NCBI GenBank assembly: GCA_050692055.1
Contig: JBOGTC010000060.1
Coordinates: 1-58,740, forward strand
Direction: 5' to 3'
DNA length: 58,740 bases
DNA from: JBOGTC01 sp050692055
GTDB lineage: Bacteria; Chloroflexota; Limnocylindria; QHBO01
Below the pieces are notes generated by a model. It did no database searches. It was not told where the DNA came from and was given only the letters and a program-made list of their open reading frames with translations. The position numbers were made by a program, and so were the translations under genes. Within the stretch, counting starts at the first letter, position 1; every line of letters starts with the position of its first letter. Below are positions 28,449 to 35,621 of this stretch, piece by piece.

Positions 28449-30044
28449 ATGGCTGAGTTAGTGGAGCTGCTCATCGAGAACGGCACGGTCGTCGACGGCA
28501 GCGGCGAGCGCGGATTCGCCGCCGCAGTGGCGGTCGAGGGCGGACGGCTGCGCCTCATCTACGGCCAGACGGACCAGCTCGCGCCGCGGCGCCGGATCGA
28601 CGCCACCGGCCTGACCGTCGCCCCCGGCTTCATCGACCTTCACTCCCATTCCGGGCTGATGATCTTCGCCGATCCGATCCACGAGCCAAAGCTCCGCCAG
28701 GGCGTGACGACCGAGGTGATCGGCGTCGACGGGCTCTCCTATGCACCGATCCCCGACCCGGCCGACCTGGAGGCGCTCGTCACCATGAACGCCGGCCTCG
28801 ACGGTGCGCCGCCGGAGTCGCGGCCGCACGACTGGCGACGCGTCGAGGAGTACCTGGACCGGGTCGACGCCCTGCGCCCCGCGGTCAACCTGGCCTTTCT
28901 GGTCGGGAACAGCGCGCTGCGCATCGGCGCCATCGGCTGGGAAGAGGTCGAGGCCAGTCCAGCGCAGGTGGCGGAGATGCGCTCGATGCTGCGGGAGGCG
29001 ATGGAGGAGGGCGCCATCGGTCTCTCGTCCGGCCTGGACTACCCACCGGGCTCTTACGCCAGCACGGAGGAGCTGGCCGCCCTGACCGCCGAAGCCGGCC
29101 TGTACCACACCCACGTGCGCTACCCGCTGGGTGACCGCTACCTCGACCCGTTCAAGGAGGCGATCGAGATCGGGCGGCGCGGCGACGGGGCCGTGCACAT
29201 CACCCACTTCTACCACCGGCAGACCTTTCCCGGAGGGCCTGGACCGATGCTGGCGCTGGTCGACGACGCGCGCGCCGACGGCCTCGACGTCACCTTCGAC
29301 ACCTACCCCTACGAATGGGCGAGCACCCGGCTGTTGATCATGATTCCTCCATGGGTGCAGGCCGGTGGACCGATGCCGACGCGCGAACGACTGGCGGATC
29401 CCAAAGTGCGCGACCGCATTCGACGCGAGCTGGCAGAACGAGGCGTGCTGTTCGCCGGGCGACGGGCCTGGGACGACGTGCGGCTGGGCGCATTCGAGTC
29501 GCGCGACCTGCTGCGCTGGGAGGGGTTCACGCTGGGTGACGTGATTGCGGATCGCGGCGAGGACCCCGTGGACGTGCTGTGCGACCTCCTGCTGGCCGAG
29601 GATCTTCGGCTGAACCAGGTCACGCCCGGACCGTGGAGCGAGACGCTGCCCGAGTTCATCCGCCATCCGGTCGGGATGATCGGCACCGATTCGACGTTCG
29701 TGGCGGCACGTCCCTCGCCCCGCACGTACGGCTCGTTCCCGCGCGTGCTCGGCCAGTTCGTGCGGGAGGAGGCGTTGCTCAGCCTGGAGGAGGCGGTGCG
29801 ATCGATGACCTCGGCGCCTGCAGCGCGCGTCGGGCTCCCCGACCGCGGGTTATTGCGCGACGGCTACGTTGCCGATCTCGTCATGTTTGACGCTCAGCGT
29901 GTCCGCTCTAACGCGACCTATGACGAGCCGCGGCAGTTCCCCGACGGGATCGAGTGGGTCGTGGTCGACGGCGAGGTCGTGGTCGAGCGTGGCGAACACA
30001 CCGGCGCGCGCCCTGGGCGGGTGCTGCGGCGGGCCGGACGATGA
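28449..30044 (+). CDS. N-acyl-D-amino-acid deacylase family amidohydrolase
   Basis: 531 aa from ATG 28449. Metal-dependent amidohydrolase: VAPGFIDLHSHSG (HxH motif), GLSSGLDYPPGSYASTEELAAL and YHTHVRYPLGDRYLDPFKEAIEIG, typical of D-aminoacylase/dihydroorotase-like proteins, plus the PVGMIGTDSTFVAARPSPRTYGSFPRVLGQFV block near the C-terminus. Such enzymes release D-amino acids from N-acyl forms; annotation within the family is often loose. It lies between an adenosine deaminase and a molybdenum hydroxylase, so an amide of nitrogen-heterocycle catabolism is also possible. Confidence 0.85.
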   Translation: MAELVELLIENGTVVDGSGERGFAAAVAVEGGRLRLIYGQTDQLAPRRRIDATGLTVAPGFIDLHSHSGLMIFADPIHEPKLRQGVTTEVIGVDGLSYAPIPDPADLEALVTMNAGLDGAPPESRPHDWRRVEEYLDRVDALRPAVNLAFLVGNSALRIGAIGWEEVEASPAQVAEMRSMLREAMEEGAIGLSSGLDYPPGSYASTEELAALTAEAGLYHTHVRYPLGDRYLDPFKEAIEIGRRGDGAVHITHFYHRQTFPGGPGPMLALVDDARADGLDVTFDTYPYEWASTRLLIMIPPWVQAGGPMPTRERLADPKVRDRIRRELAERGVLFAGRRAWDDVRLGAFESRDLLRWEGFTLGDVIADRGEDPVDVLCDLLLAEDLRLNQVTPGPWSETLPEFIRHPVGMIGTDSTFVAARPSPRTYGSFPRVLGQFVREEALLSLEEAVRSMTSAPAARVGLPDRGLLRDGYVADLVMFDAQRVRSNATYDEPRQFPDGIEWVVVDGEVVVERGEHTGARPGRVLRRAGR

Positions 30045-30048
30045 GGTT

Positions 30049-30184
30049 TGCATCACGTGGAGACAACGGGGAAGAACCCAACGAATCGGACTCGTTGTTC
30101 CCCGCCGTTGTCATGGGGTGCAAGGATCGGGGAAGATCCCGCCCACTCCGGCCTCTTCTTCCCCGTTGTCTCCATCTCATGCAA
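30049..30184. repeat. Dispersed inverted-repeat element, copy 2
   Basis: 136 bp between TGCA ends. The inner arms GGAGACAACGGGGAAGAA (30059-30076) and TTCTTCCCCGTTGTCTCC (30156-30173) are a perfect 18-bp inverted repeat. The compensated change of GGTATC to GACAAC in both arms relative to copy 4 suggests that pairing is maintained. An internal half-copy GTGCAAGGATCGGGGAAG begins at 30119. It lies immediately upstream of the molybdenum hydroxylase operon. Confidence 0.88.
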
Positions 30185-30258
30185 TCTCAGTGCAAGCCGC
30201 GGTTCCCAAGGGTCAGAGGCCCAGCGACGCCCGCAACCGTGAGCGCTACGATGCAGCG

Positions 30259-32667
30259 ATGGAGCGCCCGAGCCTGAATCTCCGCACGCTTCCGCCGGCC
30301 ACAGCTCCGACGGAGGCCCCTGCCGAAACCCCCCTGGTCATCCCCGCCGATGCACCGGCACGCGGACGCGCGCGTCCGGCAGCTCCGCTGCGGCGCGAGG
30401 GACCCGAGAAGCTGACCGGCGAGGCGAAGTACGCCGACGACCTCGTCTTCCCGGGCGCCTGGTTCGGCGTGACCATCCGGTCTACCGAACCCCACGCGCG
30501 CCTGCTGGGCGTGGACCTCGACGATGCCTTCGACTGGAAGCGCGTGGTGGTCGTCACCGCGGAGGGCATTCCCGGCGAGAACATCGTCAGCCTGATCGAC
30601 GACGATCAGCCGGTGCTCGTGCCCATCGGCGGCGAGATCCGCCACCAGGCCGAGCCCGTGGCCCTGCTCGCGGCGCCGGACCGGGCTACGCTCCATGAGG
30701 CGAGACGCCACGTGACGCTCCGGACGGAGCGCCTGGCGCCGGTCTTCGACCCGCTCGACTCAGAGGTGGAGTTTGCCCATTACACGGTGGAGCGCGGCGA
30801 CGCCGCGGCCGCCATGCAGGGAGCGGACGTCGTGATCGAGGGCACCTACCGCGTCGGTCACCAGGAGCAGCTGTACATCGAAGGGCAGGCCATGATCGCG
30901 GTGCCGCGCCCGGACGGCGGCGTGACCGTCCACGGCTCGCTGCAGTGTCCGTACTACGTCCACAAGGCGATGAAGCGGGCGCTGGCCATGGGCGATGAGC
31001 TGGCGGTCGTCGTGCAGACCGAGACCGGCGGCGGCTTCGGCGGCAAGGAGGAGTACCCCTCGGTCATCGCGCTGCACGCCGCTCTTCTGGCGCTGAAGTG
31101 CCACAGGCCGGTGCGCATGATCTACGACCGGCACGAGGACATCAGCGCCACGACCAAGCGGCATCCGGCGGTCGTCCGCCATCGGTCCGGCGTGACCGAG
31201 GGCGGCGAGCTGGTGGCACAGGAGATCGAGGTGATCATGGACGGCGGTGCGTACTGCACGCTCACGCCGGTCGTCCTCAGCAGGGGCACGCTGCACGCCG
31301 GCGGGCCGTATCGGTGCGAGAACGTGCGCATCACCGGTCGCGCCATGGCCACCAACACGCCGCCGAACGGTGCCTTCCGTGGCTTCGGCGCGCCGCAGAC
31401 CGAGTTCGCGGCCGAGATGCAGGTCAACCGCCTCGCCGAGGCGCTCGACGTCTCGCCGCTCGACCTGCGGCGGCGCTGGGTCTATCGCGAGGGCGACGTG
31501 ACGCCCACCGGCCAGGTGCTGCGCGAGAGCGTGGGCGGCATCGAGGTCCTGGAGGCTGCAGCCAAGGCCGCGGCCTTCGATCGGCACAGCGCGCAGACCC
31601 GAGCGATGCGGGAATCCCGGACCGATGGCGCCCGCGTCGCCTCCGGCATCGGCCTCGCACTGGCCTGGCACGGCGCCGGCTTCACCGGGTCCGGCGAGGT
31701 CAAGCTCGCGTCGGTCGCCTCGCTGGAGCTGACCGATGACGGCCGCATTCGGATCCTGACCGCCTCGACGGAGATGGGCCAGGGCACCAAGACGATCTTT
31801 CCCCAGCTGGTGGCCGATGCGCTCGGGGTGGAGTACGACGAGGTCGAGATAGCGCCGCAGGACACGTCGATCGTGCCCGATTCGGGGCCGACCGTCGCGT
31901 CCCGCACCGCCATGGTGGTCGGCGGCCTGCTGATCCGCGCCGCGGAGAAGCTGCGTGCCCAGGTCGAGGAGTCGTCCGGCCGCCCGTTCGCCGAGGCGTA
32001 CCAGGATGTCGGACCGATCCGCATCGACGAGCGTTTCGTCCCCTACCCCGGAGTGCAGTTCGACGACGCGACGTACACCGGCGACGCGTATCCGGCGTAT
32101 GGCTGGGCAGCGTGCGTGGCCAAGGTCGAGGTCGATCTCGACACCGGGGAGGTGACCGTGCGAGAGTGCGTCAGCGCCGACGACATCGGCAAGGTCATCC
32201 ATCCCATTCTCGCCGAGGGCCAGGTTGAGGGCGGCACGCTGCAGGCGGTTGGCTATGCCACCATCGAGGAGATGAAGCTGGTCGATGGCCGCTACCTGAA
32301 TGACCGCCTCGCCACCTACCTCATCCCCACATCGCTCGACGCGCCGCGGATCCGCACGATCCTGGTTGAGAAGCCGTTCTCCGGTGCTCCCCATGGGGCG
32401 AAGGGCGTTGGCGAGCTGCCCATGGACGTGGCCGCGCCCGCCGTGATCGCCGCCATCCACGACGCGACGGGGGCCTGGATCCACGACCTGCCGGCGACGC
32501 CGGAGCGCGTCCTCGGCGCCCTGACAAATGGACCGATGCCACCCGCACCGGGCGTCTCGCTCGAGGAGCCCTCGCCCGCGACGCCGCCCATCGAGGATCT
32601 GCCGCCCGGCGGCGACGAGATGCCGTTTCGTGCGCCCACCGACCCGCACGAGGAGCGGCCCCAGTGA
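30259..32667 (+). CDS. Xanthine dehydrogenase-type molybdenum hydroxylase, molybdopterin-binding subunit
   Basis: 802 aa. A low-complexity leader (about 1-45) precedes EGPEKLTGEAKYADDLVFPGAWFGVTIRS. Cofactor motifs: QTETGGGFGGKEE, GAFRGFGAPQTEF, STEMGQGTKTIFPQL and the catalytic-Glu block HGAKGVGELPMDVAAPAV. It is the large subunit of a three-part hydroxylase; neighbours supply the 2Fe-2S and FAD subunits. Xanthine or hypoxanthine is the likely substrate given uricase and HIU hydrolase genes in the window, but other N-heterocycle or aldehyde oxidations cannot be excluded. The Pro-rich C-terminal tail is unusual. TACGAT lies exactly six bases before ATG (leaderless type). Confidence 0.93.
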   Translation: MERPSLNLRTLPPATAPTEAPAETPLVIPADAPARGRARPAAPLRREGPEKLTGEAKYADDLVFPGAWFGVTIRSTEPHARLLGVDLDDAFDWKRVVVVTAEGIPGENIVSLIDDDQPVLVPIGGEIRHQAEPVALLAAPDRATLHEARRHVTLRTERLAPVFDPLDSEVEFAHYTVERGDAAAAMQGADVVIEGTYRVGHQEQLYIEGQAMIAVPRPDGGVTVHGSLQCPYYVHKAMKRALAMGDELAVVVQTETGGGFGGKEEYPSVIALHAALLALKCHRPVRMIYDRHEDISATTKRHPAVVRHRSGVTEGGELVAQEIEVIMDGGAYCTLTPVVLSRGTLHAGGPYRCENVRITGRAMATNTPPNGAFRGFGAPQTEFAAEMQVNRLAEALDVSPLDLRRRWVYREGDVTPTGQVLRESVGGIEVLEAAAKAAAFDRHSAQTRAMRESRTDGARVASGIGLALAWHGAGFTGSGEVKLASVASLELTDDGRIRILTASTEMGQGTKTIFPQLVADALGVEYDEVEIAPQDTSIVPDSGPTVASRTAMVVGGLLIRAAEKLRAQVEESSGRPFAEAYQDVGPIRIDERFVPYPGVQFDDATYTGDAYPAYGWAACVAKVEVDLDTGEVTVRECVSADDIGKVIHPILAEGQVEGGTLQAVGYATIEEMKLVDGRYLNDRLATYLIPTSLDAPRIRTILVEKPFSGAPHGAKGVGELPMDVAAPAVIAAIHDATGAWIHDLPATPERVLGALTNGPMPPAPGVSLEEPSPATPPIEDLPPGGDEMPFRAPTDPHEERPQ

Positions 32668-32741
32668 GCCCCGTGAGCCCCGTGAGCCCAGTGAGCCCGG
32701 TCAGGCCCCTGAGCCCCCGTGAGCCCTGATGAGCCCTGATG
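32662..32741. repeat. 9-bp minisatellite (GTGAGCCCC-like)
   Basis: About eight to nine degenerate tandem units of (C)CGTGAGCC directly at the end of the hydroxylase large-subunit gene. The gene's TGA stop lies inside the first unit. On the minus strand it reads as repeated Gly-Leu-Thr, a non-coding shadow. Confidence 0.85.
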
Positions 32742-32791
32742 CCGCGACGACGCTCCTCCAGCGCTCGCTGACTCCCCTTAAAGATCGGCTG

Positions 32792-32922
32792 GTGCAACTT
32801 AGCCGGGGTTCCGGCGTCGCTTGGGCCGCGAAACCGGTCGCAGGATCACTCAACGTGCACAGGAGGCACATTGACACCCTCATCTTCCCAGGGATCGGCC
32901 GATGACCTCGCGTAAGTTGCAC
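32792..32922. repeat. 131-bp inverted-repeat segment, candidate structured RNA
   Basis: GTGCAACTTA (32792-32801) and TAAGTTGCAC (32913-32922) are a perfect 10-bp inverted repeat enclosing 111 bp. A GCCGG-GGTT-CCGGC hairpin follows the first arm. It lies between two subunit genes of one operon, where a closing stem around a ~110-nt core would suit an RNA element. No known riboswitch core was recognised. Confidence 0.55.
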
Positions 32923-32952
32923 GAGCGGAACATTACGGGGGGCATGCCCGGT

Positions 32953-32976
32953 CCACGAGGCGTTGGAGCCTCGTGG
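32953..32976 (+). promoter_or_regulatory. Stem-loop overlapping the start of the 2Fe-2S subunit gene
   Basis: CCACGAGGC / GCCTCGTGG with a GTTGGA loop, a perfect 9-bp stem. The 3' arm contains the first GTG (32973-32975) and touches the second (32976). Such a hairpin would hide the initiation region unless opened by upstream ribosomes or a factor. Confidence 0.5.
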
Positions 32977-33443
32977 TGAGCATCCGCCTCAGCGTCAACG
33001 GCGAGCCGACCGAGGTCGAGGTGCCGGGCATGCGGCGCCTGCTCGATGTGCTGCGCGAGGACCTCGGTCTCACCGGCACCAAGGAAGGCTGCGGCGAGGG
33101 CGAGTGCGGCGCGTGCAGCGTCCTCCTCGACGGCCAGGTCGTCGATTCCTGTCTCGTCCCGGTGAGCCAATGCCAGGGCGCATCGGTCCAGACCGTCGAG
33201 GGGCTGGCGCGCGAGCAGCGGCTCAACGAGCTGCAGGCCGCGTTTCTCGAGACCGGCGGCGCGCAGTGCGGCATCTGCACACCGGGGATGCTGATGGCGG
33301 GCGAGGCCTTCCTCGCCTCAGGGGCAGAGCCATCCGACGAGGCGATCCGCGAGGCGATCGCCGGAAACCTGTGCAGATGCACCGGCTACACAAAGATCAT
33401 CGACGCGGTCGCCCTCGCGGCGGAACGGAGGACAGGGCCATGA
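32973..33443 (+). CDS. Molybdenum hydroxylase 2Fe-2S subunit
   Basis: 156 aa. The plant-type ferredoxin site EGCGEGECGACSVLLDGQVVDSC (four Cys, about residues 43-63) and the second all-helical [2Fe-2S] site CGICTPGML ... LCRCTGYTKI are intact. It passes electrons from molybdenum to FAD in a XdhC/CoxS-type complex. Start is GTG 32973 or 32976. The stop overlaps the next small gene by 4 bp (ATGA). Confidence 0.95.
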   Translation: MVSIRLSVNGEPTEVEVPGMRRLLDVLREDLGLTGTKEGCGEGECGACSVLLDGQVVDSCLVPVSQCQGASVQTVEGLAREQRLNELQAAFLETGGAQCGICTPGMLMAGEAFLASGAEPSDEAIREAIAGNLCRCTGYTKIIDAVALAAERRTGP

Positions 33444-33577
33444 CTGAACGACCCGAGACCCTCGAGGAAGCCATCGACGAACGCGACATCACGCTGGCCT
33501 TCACACCGGGTCAGCTGATCCTGATCGTGGTCGGGGTCTACCTGCTGATCCGAATCCTGCGCGGACTCCGAGGCTGA
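33440..33577 (+). CDS. 45-residue single-pass membrane protein inside the hydroxylase operon
   Basis: Starts with an ATGA overlap with the 2Fe-2S gene and ends 4 bp before the FAD gene, so it is translationally embedded. Residues 1-20 are acidic; FTPGQLILIVVGVYLLIRILRG (about 21-43) is a clear transmembrane helix with a basic end. A membrane anchor or assembly aid for the hydroxylase would fit, but no family was recognised. The tight gene packing makes it likely to be real. Confidence 0.7.
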   Translation: MTERPETLEEAIDERDITLAFTPGQLILIVVGVYLLIRILRGLRG

Positions 33578-33581
33578 GCCC

Positions 33582-34454
33582 ATGCCCAACGCGGTTGAGC
33601 CGCCGTCCGAATCCCCGCGCCGCTTACCGGACGCTTACCAGCTGCTTATCGATGGCGACGGCCCGCCCTGGCGGCCGGTCGCCGGCGGCACCGACCTCAT
33701 GGTGCAGATCGCGGGCGAGATCGGCGAGCCACCGGCGCGCGTCATCGACATCTGGGCGCTGGACGAGCTGCGCGGGGTCGGTGTCGAGGGCGACGCGCTG
33801 GTCATCGGTGCGCTGACGACCTACACGGAGATCCGCCGCTCCCCCATCGTCGCCGAGCACCTGCCAGCGCTCGTCGACGCCGCGGCCACGATCGGCGCGG
33901 CGCAGATCCAGAACCGGGGCACCCTTGGCGGCAATGCGGTGAACGCCTCGCCGGCCGGCGACACCCTGCCCATCCTGCTCGCCACCGGCGCCGAGATGAT
34001 CCTCGGCAGCGCGAGCGGCGAGCGCGCGGTCGCCGCGGACGCGTTCTGGACCGGCTACCGGCAGACTGCCCGGCGTGACGACGAGCTGCTGCTGCGCGTC
34101 CGCATCCCGCTGGTGCCTGATCGGCAGGTGCGCTTCCGGAAGATCGGGACCCGCCGGGCGCAGGCGATCAGCAAGGTGGTCATGGCGCTGGCGTGGCGCG
34201 GTGACGGCGACAGCCGGCCGTGGACCGATGTCCGCCTCGCCCTCGGCTCGATCGCGGCCACCACTGTCCGCGCCCCGGCCACGGAACGCGTCCTTGAGGG
34301 AACGCTGCCCGCGCGCGAGACGGCCGACGCCGCCGCTGCGACGCTCGCAGGCGAGATCCAGCCCATCGACGACGTGCGATCGACGGCCGACTACCGGCGC
34401 GCGGTGGCGGGGCGCGTGCTGCATCGGCTCATCCGGGACCAGGGCGGCTGGTAG
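33582..34454 (+). CDS. Molybdenum hydroxylase FAD-binding subunit
   Basis: 290 aa. FAD motifs PVAGGTDLMVQIAGE (about residues 33-47) and TIGAAQIQNRGTLGGNAVNASPAGDTLPILLATGAEM (about 104-140), then a CO-dehydrogenase-flavoprotein C-terminal domain. It accepts electrons from the 2Fe-2S subunit and reduces NAD+ or another acceptor. Codons 14-23 (RLPDAYQLLI) coincide with the triple 11-bp repeat at 33623, unusual inside a coding region. Confidence 0.93.
   Translation: MPNAVEPPSESPRRLPDAYQLLIDGDGPPWRPVAGGTDLMVQIAGEIGEPPARVIDIWALDELRGVGVEGDALVIGALTTYTEIRRSPIVAEHLPALVDAAATIGAAQIQNRGTLGGNAVNASPAGDTLPILLATGAEMILGSASGERAVAADAFWTGYRQTARRDDELLLRVRIPLVPDRQVRFRKIGTRRAQAISKVVMALAWRGDGDSRPWTDVRLALGSIAATTVRAPATERVLEGTLPARETADAAAATLAGEIQPIDDVRSTADYRRAVAGRVLHRLIRDQGGW
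33623..33650. promoter_or_regulatory. Triple 11-bp-phased repeat, site C (intragenic)
   Basis: CTTACC (33623), CTTACC (33634) and CTTATC (33645), spacing 11 and 11, about 40 bp inside the FAD-subunit gene. Same consensus as sites A, B and D. Being inside a gene, it may be a downstream control site or a chance consequence of codon choice. Confidence 0.5.
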
Positions 34455-34473
34455 CCCGAAATGCGCGGCGGTT

Positions 34474-34614
34474 CGTTGCATGACATGAACGTATCGGGGA
34501 AGAAGAGCTCGATTTCGTCACCTGCTTCACTGCCGCTGCCACCTCATGCAACGGGCGGGGAAGATGAGCCTGTTCAGCGGCTCTTCTTCACCGCTAGCTC
34601 CATCTGATGCAACG
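34474..34614. repeat. Dispersed inverted-repeat element, copy 3
   Basis: 141 bp with perfect outer ends CGTTGCAT (34474-34481) and ATGCAACG (34607-34614). The inner left arm is GTATCGGGGAAGAAGAGC and the right arm starts GCTCTTCTTCACCG. An internal half-copy ATGCAACGGGCGGGGAAG begins at 34547. It starts 20 bp after the hydroxylase operon, and its right end contains the ATG of the next gene. Confidence 0.88.
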
Positions 34615-35212
34615 AGCGCCCAAGGCGACGCTATTCGCGACCGCGGCGGACTTCCGTCGCTGGCTGGAGGCGAACCACGACACGGCCACCGAGCTGTGGG
34701 TCGGTTATTACAAGAAGGGTGTCGGCAAGACCTCGATGATCTACAGGGAGGCGGTCGAGGAGGCACTCTGCTTCGGCTGGATCGACGGCCAGGCACGGTC
34801 GCTTGACTCCGAGCGCTACGCGAACCGATACACGCCGCGCAGGCCGACCAGCAACTGGAGCGCTATCAACATCGCCAAGGTCGCCGAGCTCACCGCCGCG
34901 GGCCGCATGCATCCCGCCGGCATGCGTGCCTTCGAGCAGCGGGACCGCCGCAAGGACGCGACGTACGCCTACGAGGTCACGCCGCGCGAGCTGCCGCCGG
35001 AATGGCAGGCGCGCCTGCGGGCGAATGCCGATGCCTGGGCTTACTGGCAGTCACAGCCGCCGTCGTACCGGCGAACCGCGAGCTACTGGGTACTGAGCGC
35101 GAAGCGGCCGGAGACACGCGAGCGACGCATGGAAACGCTGATCGCCGACTCAGCGGCCGGCCGCATGCCGAGGCCGTTCGCCGTCGGCCGAAGCGAGCCG
35201 GATCGGACGTGA
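34607..35212 (+). CDS. YdeI/OmpD-associated family protein
   Basis: 201 aa. TELWVGYYKKGVGKTSMIYREAVEEALCFGWIDGQARSLDSERYANRYTPRRPTSNWSAINIAKV is the family signature (YdeI, linked to bacteriocin or antimicrobial-peptide tolerance in some bacteria; mechanism unclear). The only plausible ATG lies inside the right end of repeat copy 3. The stop overlaps the GTG of the next gene by 3 bases, suggesting coupling. Confidence 0.87.
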   Translation: MQRAPKATLFATAADFRRWLEANHDTATELWVGYYKKGVGKTSMIYREAVEEALCFGWIDGQARSLDSERYANRYTPRRPTSNWSAINIAKVAELTAAGRMHPAGMRAFEQRDRRKDATYAYEVTPRELPPEWQARLRANADAWAYWQSQPPSYRRTASYWVLSAKRPETRERRMETLIADSAAGRMPRPFAVGRSEPDRT

Positions 35213-35562
35213 CGGTCTTGACGGGCACGCGTCTCTCGCACCTCTTCGTCCACGTGCGCAGCCTGGAGGATGCCCGCCGCTTCTACGTCGATCTCCTGGG
35301 GCTCGCGGTGCTCATGGAGGAGCCGGGCTATCTGCGCATCGGCAACGCCGATGGCTGGCACATCGGCATGGAGGAGGTGCCCGACCGGATCGGCAGCGCG
35401 GGCATCGAGATCGTCCTGCGCGTGGAGGACGTGGATGCCGCGTACGAGCGCTTGACGGCGGAAGGCGTCGCGTTCGAGACCGAGCCGCAGGACATGCCCT
35501 GGGGCGCGCGCCACGCGTGGCTACGCGACCCGTCGGGCTACCGGCTCAGCATCTACTCCTGA
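35209..35562 (+). CDS. VOC (glyoxalase/bleomycin-resistance) superfamily protein
   Basis: 117 aa, one pair of beta-alpha-beta-beta-beta modules: LSHLFVHVRSLEDARRFYVDLLGLAVLMEEPGYLRIG ... HAWLRDPSGYRLSIYS. Substrate unknown; members isomerise methylglyoxal, cleave catechols or bind antibiotics. GTG start overlaps the preceding stop. Probably co-transcribed with the YdeI-like gene. Confidence 0.87.
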   Translation: MTVLTGTRLSHLFVHVRSLEDARRFYVDLLGLAVLMEEPGYLRIGNADGWHIGMEEVPDRIGSAGIEIVLRVEDVDAAYERLTAEGVAFETEPQDMPWGARHAWLRDPSGYRLSIYS

Positions 35563-35621
35563 ACGCGGTTGCCGCCGCCGACAGCCGTCCCACGCCATCC
35601 GGATGCGAGAGAATGGGGAGC

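Noticed and set aside
30760..32649. 629-codon minus-strand ORF opposite the molybdenum hydroxylase
   Set aside because: Shadow of a gene with intact cofactor motifs; no independent features.
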